DNA of 64,000 nucleotides from Paenibacillus camelliae (GTDB lineage: Bacteria; Bacillota; Bacilli; Paenibacillales; Paenibacillaceae): the NCBI RefSeq assembly GCF_023715345.1, contig NZ_JAMBNY010000001.1:620001-684000 (forward strand), written 5' to 3'. The position numbers and the translations under genes are program-made. The notes under the pieces are model-generated. The model did no database searches. It was not told where the DNA came from and saw nothing but the letters and a program-made list of their open reading frames with translations. Of the stretch, positions 18,146 to 26,771 are shown in pieces. How positions within the stretch are numbered: position 1 is the stretch's first letter; the number at the start of each line of letters is the position of its first letter.

Positions 18146-18171
18146 AGCGGATCCTCCCCTTTGTCAAAAAA

Positions 18172-18197
18172 CGCTCTCGTAGCTATGTACGAGAGCG
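18172..18197 (-). terminator. Terminator of nrdIEF
   Basis: CGCTCTCGTA (18172-18181) and TACGAGAGCG (18188-18197) form a perfect 10-bp stem with a 6-nt loop, followed on the minus strand by TTTTTTG. It lies 20 nt after nrdF and 27 nt before the next gene. Confidence 0.85.
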
Positions 18198-18216
18198 AGT
18201 TGATAAAAGTCTTTAA

Positions 18217-19173
18217 TTAAAAATTAAACACAAAATCTTCATCTGTCAATGGTTCAACATTTAGCGTGCGAATATAGCCATTTCCTTTTTTCGAGAAGAA
18301 GTCATGCTGCTTCGTATGTGTACTAATTCCGTTAAATACGATTGGATTAATCGGCTCTTCTGGGAAATGAGGCTCTAATCCTAGATTCATTAAAGCTTTG
18401 TTCGCATTATATCTTACGTATGCTTTGACTTCTTCCTCAAGACCGACAGAAGAGTAAAGGTCATCAGTGTAGATAACCTCATTTTCATATAGCTCAAGCA
18501 ATAAATCAAGTACTTCTTGTGCAAGCTTCTCTTGTTCTTCCTGAGGGAAGGTTGCCATTAGCTCCTGTGCAAGCACACCTACGTACAGGCCATGAATACT
18601 TTCATCACGTAGAATGAGATCGATAATTTCACCGCTGCTCGTCATTCTTCCTTGACCAGCCAAATACAGCGGATAGAAGAATCCGCTATAGAACAAGTAG
18701 CTTTCTAGCATAACAGAGGCTGCCATCGCACGATACAGATTACGAGGTGTATCGATGCTGTTGTACCATTCTGCAATAACGCTTGCTTTCTTCTGAAGCT
18801 GAGGGTTTGTTTCAATCCAACGGAAGATCTCATCAATTTCCTCTGTAGAAGCAAGTGTGGTGAAGATACTACTATATGATTTTGCATGGATTTGTTCCAT
18901 CATCGCCATAAAGCCAAGCACGGCTTTACGCTGCAACCCATCGACATGCTCTAAAATTTTCGGCATGCCTATACCGCCTTGAATCGTATCTAGCAGCGTA
19001 AGTCCACCTAAGACATGCTTATATAATTTGCGCTCTTCGGGCGTCATAAGCTCCCAGTCCATCTTATCATCAGATAACGGAATCTCTTCATCCGTCCAAA
19101 ATTGCATTACATTTTGCTGCCAAAACGTTTGTGTAAAATCGTCATCAGGACGGTTCCAGTTAACTGCTTTCAT
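18217..19173 (-). CDS. nrdF: Class Ib ribonucleotide reductase small subunit
   Basis: 318 residues. The ATG at 19173 gives MKAVNWNRPDDDFT and lies 10 nt from AGAGGAG; longer frames overlap the intergenic leader. NrdF carries the dimetal-tyrosyl radical cofactor. Metal-ligand helices are visible as MMEQIHAKSYSSIF and LRDESIHGLYVG, with the first carboxylate in LTLLDTIQGG. The C-terminal tail for NrdE docking ends DEDFVFNF. It is the last gene of nrdI-nrdE-nrdF, 41 nt after nrdE. Confidence 0.95.
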   Translation of the reverse strand: MKAVNWNRPDDDFTQTFWQQNVMQFWTDEEIPLSDDKMDWELMTPEERKLYKHVLGGLTLLDTIQGGIGMPKILEHVDGLQRKAVLGFMAMMEQIHAKSYSSIFTTLASTEEIDEIFRWIETNPQLQKKASVIAEWYNSIDTPRNLYRAMAASVMLESYLFYSGFFYPLYLAGQGRMTSSGEIIDLILRDESIHGLYVGVLAQELMATFPQEEQEKLAQEVLDLLLELYENEVIYTDDLYSSVGLEEEVKAYVRYNANKALMNLGLEPHFPEEPINPIVFNGISTHTKQHDFFSKKGNGYIRTLNVEPLTDEDFVFNF

Positions 19174-19214
19174 AATTAGCATACTCCTCTTTGCAAGATG
19201 AAATATAGCTGCGC

Positions 19215-21299
19215 TTATACAGCGCAGCTTGTGCATTCCTCGACAGATAGTCGTTTCGTTCTTGTATAATATAGAGATTTCAAGCCCTTTTGCGCAGCAT
19301 AAATATAGAATCGCGCAAGCTCACGAGTTGTAACATTACTGTTCACATGAAGAACCGTAGAAACCCCTTGATCAATATGCTGACCTAATTCTGCGATTAG
19401 ATCGATAAGCTTAAATTGATCGATATTGTAAGCAGATTTGTAGAAGAAGAAATTATCCTGAGAAAGATAAGGCATTGGATAATATGTTGTAGAGTTCGCA
19501 TACGTACGCGTCTCAATATGCTCTACGATCGGCATTACACTAGAGGTAGCGTTTTGAATGTAGCTAATGCTTTGAGTTGGAGCAATCGCCAAGCGATAGG
19601 CATGATATAGACCATGCTTTTGCACCTGCTCTTTAAGCTGAGCCCACTCTGAAGGTCCTGGAATTTCCATTCCCTCGAATAGCTCCTGTACACGAGCTAG
19701 CTGTGGACGAAAATCCTTCTCAAGGTAACGATCGAAGTAAGTGCCTTTCGCATACTCAGAACGTTCAAAATCTTTAAACGTTACTCCGCGTTCCTTCGCA
19801 ATTTCCATACTTTTCTGTAGTGAATAGTAGTTCATCATCATGAAGAACACACCAGCAAATTCACGTGCTTCAGGGCTTTCATATGAAATTTTGTTTTTTG
19901 CCAAATAGCCATTCAAGTTCATTGCACCAAGACCGACGGAATGCAGCTCTTCGTTCGCTTTACGAACACCAGGAGCATTGTCAATTTGAGACAAGTCACT
20001 GACTGTTGTCAATGCTTCAATTCCGACAAGTACGGAATCTTTTACCGCTTTGCGCTCCATGACATTAACGATGTTTAGTGAAGCTAGATTACAGCTAATA
20101 TCGCGGCGAATCATATCTTCATATCCATAATCGTTAATTTCAGATGTTTCCTGCAGCTGGAAGATTTCCGTGCATAGGTTGGACATTTTAACTGAGCCAA
20201 TGTCCTTCAATGCATGCATACTATTCGCATTCGTTTTATTCATAATGTATGGGTAGCCTGACTCAAGCTGAATGGAAGCAATCTTAGTCAGCATGTCACG
20301 CGCACTCATCACAACTTTTTTCTTCACATTGTCATTAGCGAGCAACTCGTCATACATTGCATCGATATCCATATCGTCAAGATGTGTACCATATTCCTTA
20401 TACACCGAGTATGGTCCAAATACATGCAATGGTTTATTTTGAGCAGCTAGCTCGTAAAATTTATTTGGAATAATAAGACCGATCGAAAGCGTCTTAATAC
20501 GAGATTTTTCATCAGCATTAATTTTTTTACAATCAAGGAACTCTATAACGTCCCAGCCGAAGATGTTGTAATAGCCAGCTCCAGAGCCTTTTCGCTGTCC
20601 CATTTGATCAGCATAAGAGAATGCATCCTCCATCAGCTTAAGCACTGGCATAATTCCTTTTGCAGCGCCCTCTACACCTTTAATCGGCTCTCCGCGTCCA
20701 CGTAGCTTAGACAGGTTAACGGCAACACCGCCGCCAATTTTAGAAAGCTGCATACAAGTTCCAATCACGTAGTTAATTGAGTTCAACGAATCGTCCATCT
20801 CAAGCAGGAAGCAGGAGACCATTTCACCGCGACGGCTTTTCCCTGCATTAAGGAATGTAGGTGTCGCTGGCTGAAGACGTTGCTCAATCATTGCTTGTGC
20901 AATTCTTGTAGCTCGTTCATAATCACCTTCACCTAGATGCAATGCAACAATTGCTACACGCTCATGATATTGCTCTAGATATTGCTTTTTATCATTTGTT
21001 TTCATGGCATAGTCTTTATAAAACTTTGAAGCAGCCATATACGATTGAAATTGGAAGTTTTCTTTTGCTGTTAGATCAAAGATAGCCTTTACTTGATCAT
21101 ATGTATATTGTTCATATACGTTAACATAGAAATCGTTGTCGATAAGATACTTCATTTTCTCCTCGAAGGAGTCAAACTTCATCGTTTTTTCTTCAACTTC
21201 CGTCATAAATGCGGCTACTGCTTCTTTATCTTTTTCAAGCTGATAGAATCCGTCAGCTCCACGCTGCATTAGTTCATTATTCAACTCAATATGATTCAA
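19215..21299 (-). CDS. nrdE: Class Ib ribonucleotide reductase large subunit
   Basis: 694 residues with the TTG start at 21299, close to the about 700 of Bacillus NrdE. This start gives MNHIELNNELMQRG, which lines up with the family's usual N terminus, and GAGAGG lies 10 nt upstream; the longer frame would overlap most of the nrdI end. It holds the catalytic cysteines in SNLCTEI-x-Q and SCNLASLNIVNV and the ATPTFLNAGKSRRGEMVSCF segment. The C-terminal redox pair is CTSCAV. The start overlaps the nrdI end by 14 nt, implying translational coupling. Confidence 0.93.
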   Translation of the reverse strand: MNHIELNNELMQRGADGFYQLEKDKEAVAAFMTEVEEKTMKFDSFEEKMKYLIDNDFYVNVYEQYTYDQVKAIFDLTAKENFQFQSYMAASKFYKDYAMKTNDKKQYLEQYHERVAIVALHLGEGDYERATRIAQAMIEQRLQPATPTFLNAGKSRRGEMVSCFLLEMDDSLNSINYVIGTCMQLSKIGGGVAVNLSKLRGRGEPIKGVEGAAKGIMPVLKLMEDAFSYADQMGQRKGSGAGYYNIFGWDVIEFLDCKKINADEKSRIKTLSIGLIIPNKFYELAAQNKPLHVFGPYSVYKEYGTHLDDMDIDAMYDELLANDNVKKKVVMSARDMLTKIASIQLESGYPYIMNKTNANSMHALKDIGSVKMSNLCTEIFQLQETSEINDYGYEDMIRRDISCNLASLNIVNVMERKAVKDSVLVGIEALTTVSDLSQIDNAPGVRKANEELHSVGLGAMNLNGYLAKNKISYESPEAREFAGVFFMMMNYYSLQKSMEIAKERGVTFKDFERSEYAKGTYFDRYLEKDFRPQLARVQELFEGMEIPGPSEWAQLKEQVQKHGLYHAYRLAIAPTQSISYIQNATSSVMPIVEHIETRTYANSTTYYPMPYLSQDNFFFYKSAYNIDQFKLIDLIAELGQHIDQGVSTVLHVNSNVTTRELARFYIYAAQKGLKSLYYTRTKRLSVEECTSCAV

Positions 21300-21645
21300 T
21301 GGATTGCACCCTCTCGATAAATTGTAACGTGTCTTGCGTCGTTCCTGATAGCTCAAACTTTGAAATAACAGGCACATTGTAGGCTGAAGCGATCGTGTCA
21401 GCACTTTTGGCGAATCCTGTTCCCCAGTTTCGATTCCCGCTAGCTGATACCCCTCTCAACATCTTGTGGTTATGCTGTAGGAATTCAGTTACCTTTGGTG
21501 GGACTTGTCCGAAGCCAGTTGTATATGTAATTAATACGTAGGGTTCTTCCACCTTCGGCATTTCATCAATGGACACCGCATGCATATTAAGTTTTTTCAC
21601 AAAACGCTTAACGTTTCCCGTTTTGGAATCATACACAACCAACAT
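21286..21645 (-). CDS. nrdI: Flavodoxin-like NrdI
   Basis: 119 residues. The ATG at 21645 follows AGGGAG at 8-nt spacing and gives MLVVYDSKTGNVKRFV, the FMN-binding loop of NrdI; a longer frame from 21666 has no site. Further motifs are YVLITYTTGFGQVP and GNRNWGTGFAKSAD, the flavin-binding GNRN-x-G. NrdI supplies the oxidant for assembly of the manganese-tyrosyl cofactor in NrdF. First gene of the operon, after a leader with a hairpin and two NrdR-like boxes. Confidence 0.94.
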   Translation of the reverse strand: MLVVYDSKTGNVKRFVKKLNMHAVSIDEMPKVEEPYVLITYTTGFGQVPPKVTEFLQHNHKMLRGVSASGNRNWGTGFAKSADTIASAYNVPVISKFELSGTTQDTLQFIERVQSIESY

Positions 21646-21680
21646 ATCTCGATCTCCCTCTCTCATTTATCGCAATCAAA

Positions 21681-21718
21681 AAGCGCTCTACCTTACTATA
21701 TGATTGGTAGATGCGCTT
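21681..21718 (-). promoter_or_regulatory. Terminator-like hairpin in the nrdI leader
   Basis: On the minus strand AAGCGCATCTACC pairs with GGTAGAGCGCTT (one bulge) and is followed by TTTTG. It lies 36 nt before the nrdI start and after the NrdR-like boxes, and there is no minus-strand gene upstream for it to terminate. It could be an attenuator of nrdIEF or simply a stabilising leader stem. Confidence 0.5.
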
Positions 21719-21762
21719 GCTTGTCCGCATACTAGATGATTGCTGTTTTGACTACAACTGCA

Positions 21763-21806
21763 ACTAGATATAGTCGCTGAATAGAATAATACATCAATAT
21801 ATAGAA
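21763..21806 (-). promoter_or_regulatory. Pair of NrdR-like boxes upstream of nrdIEF
   Basis: ACTAGATATAGT (21763-21774) and CAATATATAGAA (21795-21806; aligned start 21794) resemble the NrdR box and repeat at 31 bp, the same spacing as the pair before nrdJ. They overlap a plausible promoter of nrdI. Together with the nrdJ pair they suggest common repression by NrdR. Confidence 0.5.
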
Positions 21807-21954
21807 GGAGTCAATTCAAATTCATAGTTTTCTGCTATGAAAATATTTTCAAAGCGGCGAGCCCAATTACAGCAAGGCTTTACAAGAAACTCGACTAGTC
21901 TTGCAAAATTCGTTATGATAAATTCATGCTTTATTCGTCCGAAGGAGGGACCTC

Positions 21955-22176
21955 ATGCAACCGATCAGAACCGCCCAAGAGGCTATATCAAGGCTTGAAC
22001 ATTTATTCCACACTAGCGGTATGAAGGATGAAGCCTTGCTTGCTTATATCGAGCAGCTTGCAAGTGAAAACAACAAATTAAAGCTTTCGCTTCACAAACT
22101 GCGTGCCAGCCAATCCAGCAAAGCACATACTACATCTAGTATGCATAGTAAGCTTACTGATGCATTGCGAGAATAG
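21955..22176 (+). CDS. Small coiled-coil hypothetical protein
   Basis: 73 residues; ATG 21955 follows a strong GAAGGAGGG site at 5-nt spacing. The segment EALLAYIEQLASENNKLKLS continues as a heptad-like leucine pattern, so a short coiled coil is likely. The Ser/Lys-rich end is probably disordered. No family is recognised. It is monocistronic and followed by a hairpin at 22240-22272. Confidence 0.6.
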   Translation: MQPIRTAQEAISRLEHLFHTSGMKDEALLAYIEQLASENNKLKLSLHKLRASQSSKAHTTSSMHSKLTDALRE

Positions 22177-22239
22177 CTGAGAGTCTGAATATAATGCTCG
22201 ACCATTGACGAAATTCGTCCCAACTACTGGAATATAATA

Positions 22240-22272
22240 GGCGATGACATAAGCTTCAGCTTTGTCATCGCC
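22240..22272. terminator. Perfect stem between convergent genes
   Basis: GGCGATGACA (22240-22249) pairs with TGTCATCGCC (22263-22272), with an inner AAGCT/AGCTT arm. It lies between the small coiled-coil gene and the end of the yqe operon. Neither side has a long T-run, so termination strength is uncertain. Confidence 0.55.
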
Positions 22273-22314
22273 TTATCCATGTGCCAAGCCTCATATTATA
22301 TTTACGAACCTTTA

Positions 22315-23067
22315 TTATTTCAGTGCAACGAAAAAAAGCCGCTCTGCATCAGCTTCAGCCTGCTCAAGTGCAAAATTTTGATAGATATGTACCTCATGAA
22401 ACCCGATCTCACGAAGTGCTCCAACTAGCCACATATGCGGATATGCGCGCTGAATGTGCTGTTCATCAATCCGGCTATATCTGCCGTCTTGTCCCAACAC
22501 AAAAATAGTTAAATGGTGCTCGATGATATGCTCATCCTCGTCATAATCAGATATCCACTGATAAGCAATCCCATCCTCATCGTAAACAAAGGGCTGCTCC
22601 GCTGCATATTGCTCAAAACGCGACACCGGATGCACATCGAATATAAACGTTCCCCCAGGCTTCAGACCTTCATAGGTAGCCTGCAGTGCCGCTAGCAGTT
22701 CATCCTCGTCAACGATGTAATTTAAGCAATCACAGAAGGAAATGATAGAATCAGCTGAATTATCCACACTCCAGCTGCTTATATTCTGCTGCTCAAGCTT
22801 AAGGCTTCCACGTGCGGATTCACATTGCTCGTTCCACTTACTTAATGCAACCTCCAGCATATGAGCGGACAGATCAATGCCCGTCACGTCGAAGCCTTCA
22901 CTAGCTAAAGGTATTGCTATCGCCCCAGTTCCGCAGCCTAGATCAACGACATGCTGTGGAACTCCGTAACGCTCCCATACAGCTTTAGCGAAGCTTAACC
23001 ATCGATCATAGGGCATATCGGCCATAAGCCGGTCATAGACCGATGCAAATTGCTCATAGGATGACAT
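22315..23067 (-). CDS. yqeM: Class I SAM-dependent methyltransferase, YqeM-like
   Basis: 250 residues. Motif I is VVDLGCGTGAIAIPLA near residue 42, followed by the acidic GIDLSAHMLEVA and a motif IV-like IISFCDCLNYI. It fits YqeM of Bacillus, the methyltransferase at the end of the yqe operon; the substrate is unknown. Its ATG shares one base with the stop codon of cvfB (TAATG), so translation is coupled. Last gene of the operon. Confidence 0.88.
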   Translation of the reverse strand: MSSYEQFASVYDRLMADMPYDRWLSFAKAVWERYGVPQHVVDLGCGTGAIAIPLASEGFDVTGIDLSAHMLEVALSKWNEQCESARGSLKLEQQNISSWSVDNSADSIISFCDCLNYIVDEDELLAALQATYEGLKPGGTFIFDVHPVSRFEQYAAEQPFVYDEDGIAYQWISDYDEDEHIIEHHLTIFVLGQDGRYSRIDEQHIQRAYPHMWLVGALREIGFHEVHIYQNFALEQAEADAERLFFVALK

Positions 23068-23993
23068 TATTGATCATCCTCTCGCTCATCCGGCTTATTG
23101 AGCTTGTTAGGTGCATGCTCGGCAAGATAGGTCCAACTCCCGTGCTGCGAAACAAGACCATCTCGCATTAGCTTACCAAGCGCACGCTTAAAGGCACTCT
23201 TGCTAATACCAAAGCGATTACGGATAATCTCCGCTTCCGTCTCATCAGAGTATGGCATGCCACCGCTAGGACGCTCTTTTATAAAAGCTAAAATTCGATC
23301 TGCATCTTCAATTCGTCCATATTCCTTTTGCTGTGTCATAGACAAATTAACTCGTCCATCCTCACGCACGAACGTCACTCTAGCGTGCACTCGCTGTCCA
23401 AGGCGAAGCGTCTCCAGTCGCTCTGAGCTTGGAATTAAGCCATAAGCACCAAAGCCAACTACGCCTCCATCAATAACAACAAATGAGCCCATCTGCAGAC
23501 TTTTCGTTACCCAGCCATCAACCCATTGATTTTTCCAAGCAGCTGGAGCAGGGAATGTTAACGGTGCAAGCTCTTGCTCTTGCGCAAGCTTAGCAATTTG
23601 TCTGCCGCTTTTATCATGCGTCAGAAATACAAATACTTCATCCCCTGGTACTGGACGATACTCAACCTTCTCTGGAAGTTCGCTCAGTGGCAGTAAAAGC
23701 TGTCTACCGAGACCCATCTCCAAGAAGCAGCCCAGTCTTGGGTGCACGTCAGCAACAGCTAAGCGAGCCATCTCGCCTAGTGTAATGAGCGGTTTATTCA
23801 TCGTTGCACATATACGGTCCTCAGAATCGTAGAACAAAAATACGTCAACCATATCGTTGACATGAGGCTTCGAGCCAACTAGCTCTGTATAAGGCAACAA
23901 AACCTCATCCACGCCATCTGTTAGAAAATAACCATACGGAGATACTTCTCTCGCTACCTTCAGCGTATCCAGCGTTCCCGCTACAAAGCTCAT
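23067..23993 (-). CDS. cvfB: CvfB/YitL-type S1 RNA-binding protein
   Basis: 308 residues with the ATG at 23993, which overlaps the rsfS stop as ATGA; the longer frame to 24023 lies inside rsfS. Family members have S1-like RNA-binding domains plus a winged helix. Here the first domain has VSPYGYFLTDGVDEVLLPYT, a third S1-like part has FVVIDGGVVGFGAYGLIPSS, and the C-terminal winged helix reads IIRNRFGISKSAFKRALGKL. It is implicated in post-transcriptional regulation in staphylococci. It is inserted between rsfS and yqeM, unlike in Bacillus subtilis. Confidence 0.88.
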   Translation of the reverse strand: MSFVAGTLDTLKVAREVSPYGYFLTDGVDEVLLPYTELVGSKPHVNDMVDVFLFYDSEDRICATMNKPLITLGEMARLAVADVHPRLGCFLEMGLGRQLLLPLSELPEKVEYRPVPGDEVFVFLTHDKSGRQIAKLAQEQELAPLTFPAPAAWKNQWVDGWVTKSLQMGSFVVIDGGVVGFGAYGLIPSSERLETLRLGQRVHARVTFVREDGRVNLSMTQQKEYGRIEDADRILAFIKERPSGGMPYSDETEAEIIRNRFGISKSAFKRALGKLMRDGLVSQHGSWTYLAEHAPNKLNKPDEREDDQ

Positions 23994-24337
23994 CCTAAAT
24001 CCACAACCTTCGCATCTGACCAAATTTTCTCGATATTATAATACTCTCGCTCTTCGCGATGGAAAATATGCACAACGACATCTCCAAGGTCAATTAGCAC
24101 CCAGCGCGCTGTTTTCTCCCCTTCGATTCCGCGGATTGGAACACCTAGACGATCCGCCAGCTTGCGAATTTCAGTCGTGATGGCAAGCACTTGAGTATCA
24201 GAGTTTCCGCTGCAAATTACAAAATAATCTGCGACTAACGATACACCGCGTAGATCTAGCGCAATAATATCATGTGCTTTTTTATCCTCAGCTGCTTCTA
24301 CTACAGCATCCATTACTTTTTCAATCGTTACGTTCAT
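23990..24337 (-). CDS. rsfS: Ribosome silencing factor
   Basis: 115 residues, the usual size. It binds ribosomal protein uL14 and blocks subunit joining when nutrients are short. Hallmarks are VSLVADYFVICSGNSDTQV, the RGIEGEKTARWVLIDLGDVVVHIF block and a C-terminal REYYNIEKIWSDA. It lies 10 nt after yqeK and overlaps cvfB by 4 nt in the operon. Confidence 0.95.
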   Translation of the reverse strand: MNVTIEKVMDAVVEAAEDKKAHDIIALDLRGVSLVADYFVICSGNSDTQVLAITTEIRKLADRLGVPIRGIEGEKTARWVLIDLGDVVVHIFHREEREYYNIEKIWSDAKVVDLG

Positions 24338-24347
24338 AAGATTCCTC

Positions 24348-24914
24348 CTAAAGATTCATTATGTGTATAAGGTCGTTTCGTGCAGCAAGCGTACCCGGGT
24401 AGATGATCCGCTGCTTCTCAACCAATAAAATAATGGTTGCATTAAGTCCAAATAATATAGCTTCCTCTAGGCTTTGATCTGCAAGCCTTCTTGCTTCTTC
24501 CACTCCAGGAAAATCACGATTGGGCTCGATATAATCAGCAAGCCATACGATCTTCTCAATGGTGCTCATGCCTGCACGTCCCGACGTATGATAACGGATC
24601 GCATCTCTAATTCCCGCGTCCTCTACCCCGTATTGTACCCACGCAACATGATAACCAATCTCGGCATGCCACAATTCCTTATTATACTGCAACAGCTCAT
24701 TGTCCAGCTGATGGTCTATAATATACTGACGCTGCTGCTCAATGGGCCAATACTTGGCAACATCATGAATAATCGCTGCGAGCTCAGCTTTTTCCGGATC
24801 TTCTCCATACTTTTCTGCTAGCTTTCTGGAGGTGCTCATTACACCTTGCGTATGAATCCACCGACGTAGCGGCATCTGCTCTGACACCGAGGTCATAATC
24901 TGATTCTTATCCAT
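24348..24914 (-). CDS. yqeK: HD-domain hydrolase YqeK (Ap4A hydrolase family)
   Basis: 188 residues. The HD metal site is visible as H in RRWIHTQGVM, HD in AAIIHDVAKY, H in LWHAEIGYH and D in VWLADYIEPNR, the YqeK pattern. Family members hydrolyse diadenosine tetraphosphate symmetrically. The start overlaps the end of nadD by 8 nt. Confidence 0.93.
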   Translation of the reverse strand: MDKNQIMTSVSEQMPLRRWIHTQGVMSTSRKLAEKYGEDPEKAELAAIIHDVAKYWPIEQQRQYIIDHQLDNELLQYNKELWHAEIGYHVAWVQYGVEDAGIRDAIRYHTSGRAGMSTIEKIVWLADYIEPNRDFPGVEEARRLADQSLEEAILFGLNATIILLVEKQRIIYPGTLAARNDLIHIMNL

Positions 24915-25497
24915 ACAAGCGAAACCTCCTTATATATTGCTCCACTTCATCCGTAACATAATAGCGCAGTGGCAGGCCTTCCTTCGCACGCTTTCTCAAT
25001 TCCGTTGATGAAATGTCAATCAGCGGCATCGAAGCAAGGGTAAGCTTTTGTCTCCATCGCTCAGGCAGACGAAGAAGGTCTAACGGCTCAGAAGGTCGAT
25101 TCAGCCCAACAAACCCGATCAGCTGAAGCAGCTCCTCTGCGCGATGCCACTGCGGCAAATCATGGATGCGGTCCGAACCTACAATATAATAAAAATAATG
25201 CCCAGCATACTGCTCTAATAAATCCATTACCGTATCAATGGAATAACTTATCCCACCGCGATTCAGCTCAATATCAAGCACTCGGAACCTTGGCTCGTGC
25301 TGTGTTGCAAGCTTGACCATCTCAAGCCGCTGCTGTTCTGTAGCAAGCGGGGAATTGGGCTTTAAGGGAGGAGAGGCAGCTGGTATAAACCAAACCTCGT
25401 CAAGTGACGCACTTTCCATTGCCCGTGATGCAGCAATTAAATGTCCAATATGAATTGGATCGAAGGTTCCTCCCATAATTCCAATCTTTCGCATCAT
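24907..25497 (-). CDS. nadD: Nicotinate-nucleotide adenylyltransferase
   Basis: 196 residues. It makes deamido-NAD from nicotinate mononucleotide and ATP. The nucleotidyl-transferase motif GIMGGTFDPIHIGHL is at residues 6-20, and ISSTELRKRAKEGLPLRYYV is near the C terminus. ATG 25497 follows AAGGAG. It overlaps yqeK by 8 nt, with yhbY 34 nt upstream. Confidence 0.96.
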   Translation of the reverse strand: MMRKIGIMGGTFDPIHIGHLIAASRAMESASLDEVWFIPAASPPLKPNSPLATEQQRLEMVKLATQHEPRFRVLDIELNRGGISYSIDTVMDLLEQYAGHYFYYIVGSDRIHDLPQWHRAEELLQLIGFVGLNRPSEPLDLLRLPERWRQKLTLASMPLIDISSTELRKRAKEGLPLRYYVTDEVEQYIRRFRLYG

Positions 25498-25531
25498 GCC
25501 AGCTCCTTAGATGTATGCGTTGAACAGCCTA

Positions 25532-25822
25532 CTATGGCAGTTCAATTGTTTTGTAATCCTTAGATTCCTTGTATAGGACGATCGTTTTCCCAATGACCTG
25601 AACAAGTTCACAGCCAGCCGCTTCTGCCACCTCTTGTCCAATTTCTTTTGGGTCCTCTGCACAATTGTTAAGCACAGACAGCTTAATAAGCTCTCGCTTT
25701 TCGATCGCTTCTACAATATGACGAATGAGCTGCTCGTTCGTTCCGCCCTTCCCAATCTGAAAGATTGGAGTTAAATGATGTGCTTCTGCACGCAAAAATC
25801 GTTTTTGTTTTCCTGTTAACAT
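25532..25822 (-). CDS. yhbY: CRM-domain RNA-binding protein YhbY/YqeI
   Basis: 96 residues, a single CRM domain: LTGKQKRFLRAEAHHLTPIF, then QIGKGG (GxxG loop) and VQVIGKTIVLYKES. YhbY binds pre-50S particles and helps ribosome assembly. It sits between aroE and nadD, as yqeI does in Bacillus. Confidence 0.94.
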   Translation of the reverse strand: MLTGKQKRFLRAEAHHLTPIFQIGKGGTNEQLIRHIVEAIEKRELIKLSVLNNCAEDPKEIGQEVAEAAGCELVQVIGKTIVLYKESKDYKTIELP

Positions 25823-25886
25823 AATTATAAACCTCTTTCGTCTCTGTATGTGAAGCCGTAAATTGATATAACGTATTATGACTTGT

Positions 25887-26750
25887 TTAAGTCAACGCCT
25901 GTAGCACTGCTTTGCGCATGACGTCCACTGGAGCTTGTCTGCCCGTCCAATATTCAAAGGCATAAGCGCCCTGGTATATAAACATTCCTAAACCGCCATG
26001 CTTCAGACAGCCATGCTGCTCAGCGTCTAGAACAAAGCGAGTATATAAAGGGTTATAGATAAGATCACTTGCAACAGCGCCCGCTTTAAGCCATTCTCCT
26101 TGCGCTGGCTGCTCCTCTTCATTAGGATACATGCCTACAGAGGTTGTATTAATAACAACATCCGCGTCATTGCATACTTTCTGAAGCTCCTCAGAAGGAT
26201 GTACAGCAATCGCTCCGTTATGCTTCAATGACGCTGCAAGCTGCTCGGCTCGATCAATCGAACGATTCACGATCAAGATGCGATCAGGCTTCTCCTTAAG
26301 TAAAGCATGAATAATACCTCTTGCAGCTCCTCCAGCACCAATGACCACAATACGCTTACCGTCAAGGGATTCTATCGCTTCCTCCTTCAAGGAGCGAACA
26401 TAGCCAATGCCATCGGTATTGTAGCCTATAAGCTTGCCGTCACGATTTACAATCGTATTTACTGCTCCAAGCTCCTGTGCATCCTGATCGATCTCGTCCA
26501 AAAATCCCATCACATTGAGCTTATGCGGAATGGTTACATTTAAACCAGCTATACCGTACTCTCTTACCTTTTGCATAAAGTCGGCAAGCTCAGTATCCTT
26601 GACCTGAAAGGCACCGTAAACAGCGTTCAAGCCAAGCTCTTGAAAAGCATGATTGTGCATCAATGGTGATTTCGACTGAGAAATCGGATCACCGATAACA
26701 CAATAGAGATCAGCGCCATTGTTTTCTTCCTGCCATCTTTTTAATTCCAT
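25887..26750 (-). CDS. aroE: Shikimate dehydrogenase
   Basis: 287 residues. It reduces 3-dehydroshikimate with NADPH. The substrate site is visible as GDPISQSKSPLMHN (residues 19-32), the catalytic Lys in NVTIPHK and Asp in AVNTIVNRDG ... GYNTDG. The Rossmann motif is IVVIGAGGAARGII, with NRS for NADP recognition. It lies 21 nt after yqeH. Confidence 0.95.
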   Translation of the reverse strand: MELKRWQEENNGADLYCVIGDPISQSKSPLMHNHAFQELGLNAVYGAFQVKDTELADFMQKVREYGIAGLNVTIPHKLNVMGFLDEIDQDAQELGAVNTIVNRDGKLIGYNTDGIGYVRSLKEEAIESLDGKRIVVIGAGGAARGIIHALLKEKPDRILIVNRSIDRAEQLAASLKHNGAIAVHPSEELQKVCNDADVVINTTSVGMYPNEEEQPAQGEWLKAGAVASDLIYNPLYTRFVLDAEQHGCLKHGGLGMFIYQGAYAFEYWTGRQAPVDVMRKAVLQALT

Positions 26751-26771
26751 TCAAGTCTCTCCCATAATTCA

